64,000 nucleotides of DNA from Bacteroidota bacterium (GTDB lineage Bacteria > Bacteroidota > Bacteroidia > Bacteroidales > DTGW01), in contig JAKPQD010000227.1 in the NCBI GenBank assembly GCA_029572965.1, positions 1-64,000 on the forward strand, written 5' to 3'. Of this stretch, positions 55,124-64,000 are shown in pieces. Made by a program: the position numbers and the translations under genes. Numbering within the stretch: position 1 is the stretch's first letter; each line of letters begins with the position of its first letter. The notes under the pieces are model-generated. The model was not told the DNA's origin, searched no databases, and was given only the letters and a program-made list of their open reading frames with translations.

Positions 55124-56446
55124 CTATCCATTATAAAGTCTTTCAAAAACCTTACGCCATGCCATTCCGGCTTTTGTTGGGGCAAAGGTTTCATTATGCC
55201 AGATAATACAAAGCGTTCCTTGGTATTTCTCAACAGTCTGTTTCAGATTGTCAATAATTTCCTGTGCTTGCTCAGGGGTATATTTCAGATAGGTAGAAAA
55301 AGTAGCATCCATAGCAACAAACGGCACCAAAAGCAAAGGTGTTTCCTTTTCCTTTTGAAGGTCATAAAACATAAAAGGGTGACAAGTACCAGCCCTAAAG
55401 CCATAATCAGAGGCATAGCCCATCGAGAAGTCTTCTTTTATGCCATATTTTATCAAGTGCTGATAAGTATCAGGCAAATGTAATTTAATATAATGCTGCC
55501 TGTTTGCTGAAACCTTGCGGTTTGAAACATTCTCAAGCATAGTCAATTCTTTTCCTATCAGGTAATCCCGTTTCTTTTTGCTGGACGCATACGAGGCATG
55601 AAGCCCAATATGAGCGTATTCTGCAACATTAGAAATGACTTTAGCCATCATTCCTTGTTTTAACGAAATGTTGGTGTCGTACTTTGACCTTTTCCCAGAA
55701 AGAAAAAAGAAATAAGGCTTTGGATGACAGTTATACAGGCAAGTACGTAAAAACACAAAAGTATCATAAGGGTCAGCCTTCATTCGCATCAAGGTACGCA
55801 AGCGATCCTGAAAGGTATAAATGCGCAAAGTCAGGATATCCCGGACAAATGCAAAGAAAGTCCTGAACACCCCGCGGTATTTATAAGCAAAAGCATTATC
55901 AATGTCAATAGTAGGCTGGTTTTGAAAATGATGCACAGTAAAAGTGATATCCTGATACCTGTTTTTCAAAATCCTTTTCAACTCTTCTGTCCAGATATCC
56001 ACCAAAGGCTTTCGGTACAATTCATGCTTAAAAAGGACACTACACTCTGGCCTAAACCTATTGTGATGATCTTTTTCAAATGGCAGATATTCTTCATACC
56101 TTGAAATAACGAAAAATATCGAAGAAAAAATATCGAAACCGGCATCACAACCATCTTCTGTTTCAGCCTTAAACAGAACCGGCATTTCGTTGATAAAATC
56201 TACTCCTGCGTAAACAGGTTGAATGCCCTTTTTGTAAACCAGACCTGCCGGGTGAATGTACAACTCATCAGCATATTTCGTACGCGAATAGTTCAATTTA
56301 AAACCCTGGAATTTTAAAAAGCTCTCTTCATCGTTGGTAATGATAGGCCTAAGCCCTAACATCTTTGAAAATACATGCCTTAAGACATACATCAACCTGT
56401 TGTTCAATTCATTGACAAGAATTTGAATTTCACCTGTAGGTTCCAT
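55124..56446 (-). CDS. Polysaccharide-deacetylase-like protein
   Basis: The 440 residues have an N-terminal region resembling the one that precedes the deacetylase barrel in Bacteroidota homologues (DFINEMPVLF, DIFSSIFFVISRYEEYLP), then a NodB-like barrel with TIDIDNAFAYKYRG (metal-binding Asp), HIGLHASYASSKKK (His-x-x-x-Ser metal motif), YGFRAGTCHPFMFYD and a late WHNETF. It is soluble, without a signal peptide. It probably removes an acyl group from a surface-glycan intermediate; the substrate is unknown. Confidence 0.8.
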   Translation of the reverse strand: MEPTGEIQILVNELNNRLMYVLRHVFSKMLGLRPIITNDEESFLKFQGFKLNYSRTKYADELYIHPAGLVYKKGIQPVYAGVDFINEMPVLFKAETEDGCDAGFDIFSSIFFVISRYEEYLPFEKDHHNRFRPECSVLFKHELYRKPLVDIWTEELKRILKNRYQDITFTVHHFQNQPTIDIDNAFAYKYRGVFRTFFAFVRDILTLRIYTFQDRLRTLMRMKADPYDTFVFLRTCLYNCHPKPYFFFLSGKRSKYDTNISLKQGMMAKVISNVAEYAHIGLHASYASSKKKRDYLIGKELTMLENVSNRKVSANRQHYIKLHLPDTYQHLIKYGIKEDFSMGYASDYGFRAGTCHPFMFYDLQKEKETPLLLVPFVAMDATFSTYLKYTPEQAQEIIDNLKQTVEKYQGTLCIIWHNETFAPTKAGMAWRKVFERLYNG

Positions 56447-56564
56447 CTGGTTCTTTTTACTGATTTCTAAAGGTAGGAAATATTTAATATTTGAGCCTTT
56501 TCAAAATGACCAATATCATCTTTGGACTTGAAAAAATGCTGTAATATTGCAAAAAACTGATAAC

Positions 56565-57239
56565 ATGCGTATAGACATCCTTACTGTGGTACCGGGCCTG
56601 TTGCACGGGCCTTTGGATCATTCTATTGTACAAAAAGCCCGTAAAAAAGGGTTGGTAGATATTCATATACACAACATACGCGATTATTCTAATGACAAGC
56701 ACCGAAAAGTTGACGATTATGCTTTTAGTGGTGGTGCTGGCATGGTAATGACCATTGAACCTATTGATAATGCTATAAGTGCATTGAAACAAGAACGTGA
56801 ATACGACGAAATCATTTATACTTCACCTGATGGCGAAAAGTTTAACCAGAAAATGGCAAATATGCTTTCGACCAAGAATAATATTCTCATACTTTGCGGG
56901 CATTACAAAGGCATTGACCAGCGTGTGCGCGACCATCTCATTACCCGCGAAGTTTCTATTGGCGATTATGTGCTTACCGGCGGCGAACTGGCCGCAGCAG
57001 TCATGACAGATGCCATTGTCAGGCTGTTGCCCGGCGCAATAGGTGACGAACAATCTGCCCTGTCTGATTCATTTCAGGATAATCTCCTTGCACCTCCTGT
57101 TTACACAAGACCTGCGGAATATAAAGGTTGGAAAGTGCCGGATATACTACTATCGGGCAATACCAAATTGATTGATGAATGGAACCTCCAGCAATCGATA
57201 GAACGCACAAAGAAGCTCAGGCCAGACCTGTTGGAATAA
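56565..57239 (+). CDS. trmD: tRNA (guanine-37-N1) methyltransferase
   Basis: TrmD makes m1G37 next to the anticodon, preventing frameshifts. The 224-residue SPOUT enzyme shows [43 protein letters not shown], the SAM knot [15 protein letters not shown]-like stretch, [12 protein letters not shown] and [16 protein letters not shown] 56565 is preferred; a start six codons upstream would lie in the promoter region (TAATATTG, 56543-56550, one mismatch from consensus). A long palindrome follows directly. Confidence 0.96.
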   Translation: MRIDILTVVPGLLHGPLDHSIVQKARKKGLVDIHIHNIRDYSNDKHRKVDDYAFSGGAGMVMTIEPIDNAISALKQEREYDEIIYTSPDGEKFNQKMANMLSTKNNILILCGHYKGIDQRVRDHLITREVSIGDYVLTGGELAAAVMTDAIVRLLPGAIGDEQSALSDSFQDNLLAPPVYTRPAEYKGWKVPDILLSGNTKLIDEWNLQQSIERTKKLRPDLLE

Positions 57240-57245
57240 TTTGAA

Positions 57246-57326
57246 AATTTGCGAATTAGCTAATTTGAAAATGTAAAAAGCAATTTTAACCATTAGCAAA
57301 TTTTCAAATTAGCTAATTCGCAAATT
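57246..57326. repeat. AT-rich palindrome after trmD
   Basis: Arms 57246-57272 and 57300-57326 are perfect 27-base complements containing AATTAGCTAATTTGAAAA. A related, less perfect copy lies at 57621-57693. It may act as a trmD terminator. Confidence 0.85.
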
Positions 57327-57359
57327 AATGTAGTAACTTTGAATAATAATATCTTTACT

Positions 57360-57626
57360 ATGACAACATTAGAACTTAAAACCAAATTTCATAAATTGAT
57401 TGACAACATCAACAATGATGATGTCTTATCCAAATTTTATGAAATGCTTTCAAAAGCTAATGAAGTTAAAAAAGGTAGTTTATGGAACAGATTAACCGAT
57501 GAAGAGCAGCAAGAGCTTATTTTATTAGAAAAAGAAAGCCATAATCCTGATAATCTAACGGCCCATGCAGTTATTAAAAAAAACATAAAAAATGGCTTTA
57601 AAACAATTTGGGAATTAGTTAATTAG
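57360..57626 (+). CDS. Small antitoxin-like protein
   Basis: 88 residues from ATG 57360: an N-terminal helix (TLELKTKFHKLIDNINND), then SLWNRLTDEEQQELILLEKES and a final KKNIKNGFKTIWELVN. This layout resembles antitoxins that accompany RelE/ParE-type toxins in Bacteroidota, but no toxin gene follows; mutS is next, on the other strand. An exact TAACTTTG -7 box lies at 57334-57341. The stop codon lies inside the second palindromic repeat, so that repeat fixes the C-terminus. Function is uncertain. Confidence 0.55.
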   Translation: MTTLELKTKFHKLIDNINNDDVLSKFYEMLSKANEVKKGSLWNRLTDEEQQELILLEKESHNPDNLTAHAVIKKNIKNGFKTIWELVN

Positions 57627-57693
57627 CTAATTTGAAAATGGTAAGTATTTTTCAATTCATTTACTAATTATCACATTTTCAAATTCACTAATT
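57621..57693. repeat. Second AT-rich palindrome between the small gene and mutS
   Basis: Arms 57621-57640 and 57674-57693 are complementary over 20 bases with two mismatches. The left arm shares AATTAGCTAATTTGAAAATG with the repeat at 57246. It overlaps the end of the small gene and stops four bases before the mutS stop. Confidence 0.75.
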
Positions 57694-57696
57694 GTC

Positions 57697-60327
57697 TTAA
57701 AGCCCCGTTATCCGCTTGATGTAGTTTAGTTTATTTAGCGCCTCCAGTGGTGTAAGGGTATTTATGTCGAGGTTTTTAATTTGGTCGCGTATTTGTTTGA
57801 GTACAGGATCTTCTAACTGAAAAAAGCTCAATTGATAACCTTCCCGCTTGGCTGTAGTCTCAGGAGCCGGACGCTGAGGTTTATCGCTACGTTGCGAATC
57901 TTCAAGTTCTTTCAGTATCTCACCTGCACGCTTAACAACACTCTTAGGCATGCCTGCCATTTGGGCTACGTGGATGCCAAAGCTGTGTTCACTTCCGCCA
58001 CGCACCAGTTTACGAAGGAAAATGATATTGTTGTTCAGCTCTTTGATAGATACATTATAGTTTTTGATACGTTTGAAAGAGTTTTCCATCTCGTTCATTT
58101 CGTGGTAGTGCGTAGCAAAAAGAGTTTTACTTTTAGCCGTAGGATGTTCATGGATGTACTCGGCAATAGCCCATGCAATAGATATACCATCGTAAGTGCT
58201 GGTACCTCGGCCAATTTCGTCAAGCAAAACAAGACTTCTGGCCGAGAGGTTATTCAAAATACTGGCCGTTTCAATCATCTCAACCATAAAAGTAGATTCG
58301 CCAGAAGAAATGTTGTCTGAAGCCCCTACCCTGGTAAACACTTTGTCGATAATGCCAATATTAGCAGCTTTAGCCGGAACGTAGCAGCCCATCTGGGCAA
58401 GGATTACAATTAATGCTGTTTGTCTTAACAATGCCGATTTTCCGGACATGTTTGGCCCTGTAATAATCATAATCTGCTGTTCAACAGTATCAAGCAATAC
58501 ATCATTAGCCACATAGCTGTTTCCCGGAGGCAATTGTTTTTCAATGACAGGATGGCGGCCTTCTTTAATTTCGAGTACATCGCTATCATTGACCACAGGC
58601 TTGGAATAGCCATTCTCTGCTGACACAAAGGCAAAAGCCAAAAGGCAATCGAGCTGCCCTATAAGGTTAGCATTAAGCTGAAAAGCCTGAACATATTCAC
58701 TTAAGAAATGAATAAGTTCTTCAAATAATTGACTTTCAAGAACAGTGATACGTTCTTCAGCACCAAGTATCTTTTCTTCGTATGTTTTCAGCTCCTGTGT
58801 AATATATCTTTCAGCACTGACAAGAGTTTGCTTTCGAATCCAGTCGGCAGGCACTTTATCTTTATGGGTATTACGAACCTCAATAAAATAGCCAAAAACA
58901 TTATTAAAACTTATTTTGAGAGAAGGGATACCCGTTCGTTCAGCCTCTCGTTGCTGCAATTGCAGCAAATAATCTTTGCCTTTAGTTTGTATGGACTTCA
59001 ATTCATCCAGTTCTTCATTAATTCCAGGGTTAAAGATTGTGCCTTTTCCAATCTGTACAGGAGGTTCTTCAACAAGGCTTTTTGAAATACGCTCTATAAC
59101 AGAACGACAAGGGTTAAGCTGTTCTGAAATTCTTACCATCTCAGGCATGCCGCTTTCAGCACATATTTGTTGCAAAGGAATTATAGCCTCCAAGGCATTT
59201 TTAAGCTGAATTACTTCTCTCGGATTAATGCGGCTAACGGCTATTTTAGAAGCAAGACGCTCCAAATCGCCTATAACTTTGATATGTTCAGCGGCAATAT
59301 CACGTATATCGCTTTGCGAAATGAAATACTCAACTATGTTTAATCTGCGGTTAATAGAATCAACATCTTTGAGTGGAAGCATCAACCAACGCCTCAACAT
59401 ACGTGCCCCCATTGGAGATAACGTCTTATCTATCACATCCAGCAACGATTTTCCATCTTCATTCATACTACGCACCAACTCAAGGTTGCGAATGGTAAAC
59501 TTGTCAAGCCACATGTACTTTTCTTCTTCAATTCGCGAAATAGATGTTATCTGGCTTATTTGATTTTGCTCGTTTAGCTCAAGGTATTGCAGTATTGCCC
59601 CGGCAGAAACAACTCCTGCCGTAATTTCATGTATGCCAAAGCCCTTTAGCGATGTAGTATTGAAATGTTTCAGCAACTTGTCATGGCAGTTGTCATATTG
59701 AAAAACCCAGTCGTCAAGTTTGTACGTATAAAACTTATTCCCAAAGTTGTCAACAAAATCCTTTGTTTTACTTTTTTCAAAAAGCACTTCCTTAGGCTGA
59801 AAATTGGACAACAACTTGTCAACATATTCATTAGTCCCTTGGGCAACAAGGAATTCACCGGTTGATATATCAAGAAAAGCAATACCTGTCAATGTTTTTT
59901 CAAAGTGCAAACAAGCAATAAAATTATTTTCCTTACGTTCCAGAACATTGTCATTGTAGGTAATGCCCGGAGTAATCATTTCGGTAATACCACGCTTGAC
60001 TATTTTTTTGGTTAGCTTAGGATCTTCAAGCTGTTCGCAGACTGCAACACGCTGACCCGCTCTTACCAGTTTATGCAGGTATGTTTCGATGGCATGATGA
60101 GGGAAACCTGCTAATTCAACAAAAGATGCGGCCCCGTTTGCCCTTCTGGTAAGAGTAATACCAAGTATTTCAGAAGTTTTTATAGCATCTTCGCCAAAAG
60201 TTTCATAAAAATCACCTACCCTGAACAACAAAATAGCATCAGGATGTTTACTCTTGAAACTATAGTATTGCCTCATTAATGGCGTATCTGCGTAATTCCC
60301 GGATTCTGTCACTGTTGTATTTTTCAA
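57697..60327 (-). CDS. mutS: DNA mismatch repair protein MutS
   Basis: MutS binds mismatches and recruits MutL. The protein (876 residues from TTG 60327) has the mismatch-reading motif [15 protein letters not shown], connector and lever domains, Walker [20 protein letters not shown], Walker [17 protein letters not shown] and ATHYHEM. No ATG precedes the conserved region. TTG 60327 gives MKNTTVTES, and GTG 60312 is also possible because a TATTTTTG -7 box lies at 60329-60336. The C-terminal dimerisation end ([14 protein letters not shown]) is intact. Confidence 0.96.
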   Translation of the reverse strand: MKNTTVTESGNYADTPLMRQYYSFKSKHPDAILLFRVGDFYETFGEDAIKTSEILGITLTRRANGAASFVELAGFPHHAIETYLHKLVRAGQRVAVCEQLEDPKLTKKIVKRGITEMITPGITYNDNVLERKENNFIACLHFEKTLTGIAFLDISTGEFLVAQGTNEYVDKLLSNFQPKEVLFEKSKTKDFVDNFGNKFYTYKLDDWVFQYDNCHDKLLKHFNTTSLKGFGIHEITAGVVSAGAILQYLELNEQNQISQITSISRIEEEKYMWLDKFTIRNLELVRSMNEDGKSLLDVIDKTLSPMGARMLRRWLMLPLKDVDSINRRLNIVEYFISQSDIRDIAAEHIKVIGDLERLASKIAVSRINPREVIQLKNALEAIIPLQQICAESGMPEMVRISEQLNPCRSVIERISKSLVEEPPVQIGKGTIFNPGINEELDELKSIQTKGKDYLLQLQQREAERTGIPSLKISFNNVFGYFIEVRNTHKDKVPADWIRKQTLVSAERYITQELKTYEEKILGAEERITVLESQLFEELIHFLSEYVQAFQLNANLIGQLDCLLAFAFVSAENGYSKPVVNDSDVLEIKEGRHPVIEKQLPPGNSYVANDVLLDTVEQQIMIITGPNMSGKSALLRQTALIVILAQMGCYVPAKAANIGIIDKVFTRVGASDNISSGESTFMVEMIETASILNNLSARSLVLLDEIGRGTSTYDGISIAWAIAEYIHEHPTAKSKTLFATHYHEMNEMENSFKRIKNYNVSIKELNNNIIFLRKLVRGGSEHSFGIHVAQMAGMPKSVVKRAGEILKELEDSQRSDKPQRPAPETTAKREGYQLSFFQLEDPVLKQIRDQIKNLDINTLTPLEALNKLNYIKRITGL

Positions 60328-60408
60328 CAAAAATAGGACGATAAGCGGTTTTTCACCCAAGGCAAAAAAAATAGTTGTCAACGAGAAATAAACAAAGGAG
60401 GATTACGA

Positions 60409-60457
60409 ATGACTAATGACTAATTTCAATTACAAATGACAAATTACTGATGACTAA
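60409..60457. repeat. TGACTAATGACTAAT-type intergenic repeat
   Basis: A stretch of GACTAAT/AATTAC units related to those at 51721-51743 and 52066-52100. It fills the space between mutS and the TatD-type gene and supplies that gene's stop codon and last residues. Confidence 0.65.
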
Positions 60458-61109
60458 TGATAGGATTTCCAAATACAGAACTAAAATTCAGTTTCTGAAT
60501 ATTTTCTAATTCCTGAACTGAAATGCCAAGCCTTAACGAAATTGATTGATATAGCTCAACTATAGAGTTCTGACTGTCATCTGTCTCAAGAAAGAAGCTA
60601 TTCTTGTCAAGCATTTCAATAAACTCAGCATTGAAAAACTTTTTAGAGATAGAAACCATTAAACCATTATCTATTACTTGCTTGTACAAAACAGCTTTAC
60701 CCTGAAAACCATGAATAATCCATTTTTGCTGAGGTTTTATTTGCTTTTTAAGTTGAAATATAACATCAAAAGCCTTTACACAATGAATGACCAACGGTTT
60801 CCCCAACATTTCGGATAGTTCGATGTGTTTCTTAAAAACTTCCAATTGTAAGCTCCATTCTGCGCCCCTGATTTTATCGAGCCCGGTTTCTCCAATACAA
60901 AGGATATTGAGATTAATAGCAAGCTCTTTGACTTGTTTCATCTGCTCTGAGATGCTGAAATCGTCACGTATATACCATGGATGAATGCCTACAGAATAAA
61001 ATTTTTGTGGATTTATTGAATTTATTTTATCCCGAAAGAATGTAATATTTTCAATAGCCAAAACATTGGCATCTTCATTACAGTAATGTGTATGAAAATC
61101 AATATACAT
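60444..61109 (-). CDS. TatD-family metal-dependent hydrolase
   Basis: The 221-residue amidohydrolase-fold protein keeps the metal ligands: His6-x-His8 (DFHTHYC), Glu in IGETGLDK, His in LVIHCVKAF, His in IIHGFQG and Asp in LETDDSQ. TatD enzymes act as 3'-5' exonucleases on damaged or single-stranded DNA; this one is shorter than the usual 255-265 residues. Its last residues (SHQ) and stop codon are encoded inside a dispersed repeat, so the natural C-terminus may have been altered. The upstream PAS kinase gene ends four bases before its start. Confidence 0.85.
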   Translation of the reverse strand: MYIDFHTHYCNEDANVLAIENITFFRDKINSINPQKFYSVGIHPWYIRDDFSISEQMKQVKELAINLNILCIGETGLDKIRGAEWSLQLEVFKKHIELSEMLGKPLVIHCVKAFDVIFQLKKQIKPQQKWIIHGFQGKAVLYKQVIDNGLMVSISKKFFNAEFIEMLDKNSFFLETDDSQNSIVELYQSISLRLGISVQELENIQKLNFSSVFGNPIISHQ

Positions 61110-61113
61110 AAGC

Positions 61114-62247
61114 TTACTTAGCTATTGGCAATTCTAACGTAAATATTGTACCAGTCTCTTCGGTTGATACAACTGACACTTTACCTTTGAGATATTTTTC
61201 GGCCAATAACTTAACACTGTATGTTCCCAATCCTCTGTTTTCGCCTTTTGTTGAAAACGAACGGTGAAAAATACGCCTGATATTGTCCTGCGGAATAAGC
61301 CTTTTGTTACAAACTTCGATTTTTGCTTTACTATCTTCCTGATAAACCGAAATTTTTATCACTTCATTAGGATAAGCAGCTTCCATTGCATTTTTTAACA
61401 AGTTGGTAATAATGCGGTTAAGCAGGGTTCTATCGGAAAACACCATAAAAGCTTTGCCAGACGGGACAAAATCAAATACAGCATTCTGAACATTATTAAA
61501 AAATGAACATTGACGAATTGCGCTTTCGATAAAGCCTTGTATTATTATACCTTCAAAATTCACTTTCAGCTCACCATTTTCGGCAGACAACAACATACGC
61601 TGCGAAACTATCTCTTCAGATAAATCGCCTATTAAGCCCGAAATCATGTCCAGATATTCATCCGGCTTATTTGAAGCCCATTTTTTATTGACAATCTCAA
61701 ACATTCCCTTTATTTGAGAAACCTTATTCAGTACATCGTGAAAAAAAATCCGCTCAAGGGCCTTACGCCTCTTTTCATTGCTAATGTCAATAAGCTTTAA
61801 TATCATATAAAGCTTATCATCCATAAAAACAGGAGATACTACTACCCTGAAATCAAAATAAATTTCTTCGCCATTCTTAAATATAGTGGCATGCATTTCG
61901 CTTGAAGCTTCTACTTTCTCGGACTGAACTTTTTTGATGGCATTCAACGCCCCACAGTAGTTGCATTGACGAAAAACTCCACAAACATGGTTTTCTATCG
62001 CATAAACACAAGAAATAGCCTCACCCGGACGCATTCCCATAATTTGTTCGAGAGAATTGAAGCCCAGCTTATGCCATAACGAATAATTGGCGTAAACAAC
62101 TCTTCGTGAAGGAGTTAAAATGGCAGAAGGCACAGAAAAAGAATCGAAAATATTCTTCAGGATTTCAAATGAACTGATTTTTGAGATATGGTTAATAAAG
62201 TGTAATTGCTCTTCCTCAAACAAATGTCTGTCATGATCTGCTAACAT
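61114..62247 (-). CDS. PAS histidine kinase with a four-cysteine motif
   Basis: The 377-residue soluble kinase has a PAS domain (about 25-155) into which a Cys-rich loop is set: Cys80, Cys89, Cys95 and Cys98 with the spacing C-x8-C-x5-C-x2-C, ending CGALNAI. The likely phosphorylated His170 is in RIFFHDVLNKVSQ. The ATPase domain shows NLLKNAMEAAY and NRGLGTYSVKLL. Four cysteines at this spacing could bind a metal, an iron-sulfur cluster or sense redox state (inference). No receiver partner is adjacent. It ends four bases before the TatD-type gene. Confidence 0.85.
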   Translation of the reverse strand: MLADHDRHLFEEEQLHFINHISKISSFEILKNIFDSFSVPSAILTPSRRVVYANYSLWHKLGFNSLEQIMGMRPGEAISCVYAIENHVCGVFRQCNYCGALNAIKKVQSEKVEASSEMHATIFKNGEEIYFDFRVVVSPVFMDDKLYMILKLIDISNEKRRKALERIFFHDVLNKVSQIKGMFEIVNKKWASNKPDEYLDMISGLIGDLSEEIVSQRMLLSAENGELKVNFEGIIIQGFIESAIRQCSFFNNVQNAVFDFVPSGKAFMVFSDRTLLNRIITNLLKNAMEAAYPNEVIKISVYQEDSKAKIEVCNKRLIPQDNIRRIFHRSFSTKGENRGLGTYSVKLLAEKYLKGKVSVVSTEETGTIFTLELPIAK

Positions 62248-62401
62248 AATTTCTTTTTTTTCAACATTTTGCTTTTCAAACTAGAAAATGTAAAGCACAA
62301 AAAATTGGTTAAACATTTTTTCTACAATAAAGATATTCCCTTTTCGGGAAAAACATTTGTAAATTATAATTTTTATCTCCTGCTTCCATTGTCAAAAAAG
62401 C

Positions 62402-62433
62402 TTTGAGTTTTTACAACTAAAAAGGTACTTTTG
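62402..62433 (+). promoter_or_regulatory. Promoter of the periplasmic thioredoxin gene
   Basis: TTTG (62402-62405), a 20-base spacer and TACTTTTG (62426-62433) match the consensus, leaving a leader of about 70 bases. The rest of 62248-62507 shows nothing else I can name. Confidence 0.55.
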
Positions 62434-62507
62434 CGTAAAAAATAGAGTTATTCTCCAGTACGTTAAAACGAAAGACTTTAGCAGTCTGACATATGCGGCA
62501 CAACAAT

Positions 62508-62942
62508 ATGAAAAAACTTTTTACAACCATACTTTTAACCACTATAACAGCATATAACATTTGTACTGCAATAGAGCCCAAAAGTAAAGTGATTCATCTT
62601 GATGCAGAAACTTTTAAAAAAAAGGTTTTCAATTACGAAATTAACAAACAATGGAAATACGAAGGTAAAAAGCCGGCTATTGTTGACTTTCATGCATCAT
62701 GGTGTGCGCCATGCCGTCAACTTTCGCCCATCATTGAAGAGATAGCAAGAGAATACTATGGTAAAATAATAGTTTACAAAGTTGACACCGACAAAGAACG
62801 TCAATTATCAGATTCTTTAGGCATACAAAGTTTACCAACCATTATTTTTATTCCAGTTAAAGGGCAGCCTCAAGCCACTATGGGCTTGCAACCTAAAGAC
62901 ACACTAAAAAAAATCATCAAAAATGTTTTATTAAAAAAATAA
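62508..62942 (+). CDS. Exported thioredoxin-like protein
   Basis: From ATG 62508 the protein has 144 residues: a signal peptide (about 1-22), then a thioredoxin fold with the active site WCAPC in FHASWCAPCRQL and the cis-Pro in IQSLPTIIF. The Trp-Cys-Ala-Pro-Cys site suggests disulfide exchange in the periplasm, likely reduction. Membrane partners such as DsbD/CcdA are not in the window. ATG 62493, five codons earlier, is possible. Confidence 0.9.
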   Translation: MKKLFTTILLTTITAYNICTAIEPKSKVIHLDAETFKKKVFNYEINKQWKYEGKKPAIVDFHASWCAPCRQLSPIIEEIAREYYGKIIVYKVDTDKERQLSDSLGIQSLPTIIFIPVKGQPQATMGLQPKDTLKKIIKNVLLKK

Positions 62943-63007
62943 ACAACTTCTCTTACAATTGTTTATTGCCCTTTTAATTTTGCATTCAGTGTTTTGTTGA
63001 AAATACT

Positions 63008-63015
63008 TACATTTG
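63008..63015 (+). promoter_or_regulatory. -7 box (TACATTTG) upstream of gldE
   Basis: An exact TAnnTTTG match 17 bases before the ATG; no -33 TTG at proper spacing. Confidence 0.35.
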
Positions 63016-63032
63016 TTAAGTAATAAAGTGTT

Positions 63033-64000
63033 ATGCAAGTTTATTTTCATCCATTGACTTTTGATACTATTCTTGGGATTATAGCAATTGGCATACTTTT
63101 GTTATGTTCAGGGCTTATATCAGCATCTGAAGTAGCTTTTTTCTCGTTAAGGCCAATACAACTCGACAAAATGAGACAAAGCTTTGACACCCGTTCAAAA
63201 AAGGCCTTGCAATGCCTTGATAACCCTGAAAAACTTTTGGCCAATATTCTTATAGCTAACAATATGGTCAATATTGGGGTTGTAATACTATCTACATACG
63301 TTTCCAAATCGCTGATTGACTTCTCTCAGGCCCCATTATTAGGCTTCATTTTTGAGGTTGTGGTAATAACTTTCATGATACTGTTTGTAGGGGAAATTCT
63401 TCCAAAAATATTTGCTATAGATAACGCTGTGGCAGTATCGCGCATGATGGCTATACCCTTCTATCTGTTGTCATTCCTGTTTTATCCAATTACCATACTA
63501 CTACTTAAATCTACAGCATTGGTTCAGAAGAGACTTAATAATATAAAGCCCGAGCTATCTGTGGATGATTTGAGCGCTGCTATCGAAATTACTTCAGAAT
63601 CGCTCAAAGAAGATAAATCAATACTCGAGAGCATTGTAAAAATGGGTAATATCAGTGTTATTGACATCATGCATTCGAGGATGGATATGGTAGCCCTATC
63701 TATAGATACGCCCTATCGAAGGCTGTTTTCTTCTTTTATCGAAACAGGATACTCGCGAATCCCTATTTACGAGAATTCTGTTGACAATATCAAAGGGGTG
63801 ATGATATTAAAGGATTTGCTTCCTTACCTTGACGAAGACGACTCATTTAACTGGCATGCTTTGATCAAGCCTATACATTTTGTTCCGGAATCAAAAAAAA
63901 TAGACGATTTACTTGCTGAATTTCAGAAAAACAAGATGCACCTGGCAGTTGTTGTTGATGAACATGGCGGGACATGCGGCCTTGTAACTATGGAAGATGT
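63033..64000 (+). CDS. gldE: Gliding-associated GldE-like CNNM/CBS membrane protein (3' end missing)
   Basis: The frame runs open from ATG 63033 to the window edge (322 full codons). It starts with a DUF21/CNNM membrane domain: helices near residues 12-32, 65-85, 95-115 and 125-145, with SGLISASEVAFFSL and LIANNMVNIGVV. A cytoplasmic CBS pair follows (VIDIMHSRMDMVAL, IPIYENSVDNIKGV, AVVVDEHGGTCGLVTMEDV). CorC/HlyC-type proteins share this layout; in Bacteroidota the GldE branch is tied to gliding, and the sequence start fits it. The C-terminal transporter-associated domain lies past the edge. Confidence 0.85.
   Translation, partial: MQVYFHPLTFDTILGIIAIGILLLCSGLISASEVAFFSLRPIQLDKMRQSFDTRSKKALQCLDNPEKLLANILIANNMVNIGVVILSTYVSKSLIDFSQAPLLGFIFEVVVITFMILFVGEILPKIFAIDNAVAVSRMMAIPFYLLSFLFYPITILLLKSTALVQKRLNNIKPELSVDDLSAAIEITSESLKEDKSILESIVKMGNISVIDIMHSRMDMVALSIDTPYRRLFSSFIETGYSRIPIYENSVDNIKGVMILKDLLPYLDEDDSFNWHALIKPIHFVPESKKIDDLLAEFQKNKMHLAVVVDEHGGTCGLVTMED

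Noticed and set aside
57832-58320. 162-codon plus-strand frame inside mutS
   Set aside because: It is antisense to the MutS ATPase domain and shows no protein-like features.

Overview
The window comes from a member of the Bacteroidota, probably class Bacteroidia. The support is low GC, TAnnTTTG-type -7 promoter boxes, GldE and GldF homologues, a TonB receptor with a carboxypeptidase-like N-terminal domain, and Bacteroidota-restricted families (DUF4421-like, DUF4382-like). I saw no rRNA, tRNA, CRISPR array, phage or complete insertion sequence.

The main content is a chemosensory system in two minus-strand blocks, with no flagellar gene in view. Block A (15796 down to 6337) reads: membrane MCP, CheR, a histidine-kinase-like protein whose phospho-acceptor His is Asn, CheD, CheB, a membrane GAF/PAS sensor without a kinase domain, and a hybrid histidine kinase. 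Block B (30391 down to 21125) reads: lone receiver, 600-residue coiled-coil protein with a CheZ-like DxxxQ motif, STAS protein, CheY, CheA, CheW and, after a 435-base gap, a 1100-residue fusion of periplasmic propeller sensor repeats with an MCP signalling domain. Together the blocks hold one CheA, CheW, CheR, CheB, CheD and CheY plus two receptors, so they look like one pathway with unusual extra parts. A Crp-family regulator and another receiver diverge from block B. Between the blocks lie housekeeping genes: purE (class II type), a Sua5-type synthase, a YggS-type PLP protein, an acetyltransferase and an LtaS-like transferase.

Outside the chemosensory region, 1-6344 holds a serine-hydrolase relic, an outer-membrane protein, a histidine kinase, leuS and a peroxidase. 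31684-45591 holds a hairpin-rich element, a DUF4382-like lipoprotein, a CE2-type esterase, metH, pgeF, cysC, a TonB receptor under a TPP riboswitch, a lipid kinase, folK and recG. 45628-51020 holds gldF followed by four secreted or surface proteins that may form one machine. 51085-52100 is a nest of palindromic repeats. 52130-64000 holds a TonB-like protein, a CopA-type ATPase, a polysaccharide-deacetylase-like protein, trmD, a small antitoxin-like gene between related repeats, mutS, a TatD-type hydrolase whose end lies in a repeat, a PAS kinase with a four-cysteine motif, a periplasmic thioredoxin and the 5' part of gldE.

GldE, GldF and a flagellum-free chemosensory set suggest that the signalling may steer surface gliding or another output; that link is inference. 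All family names rest on reading motifs by eye.
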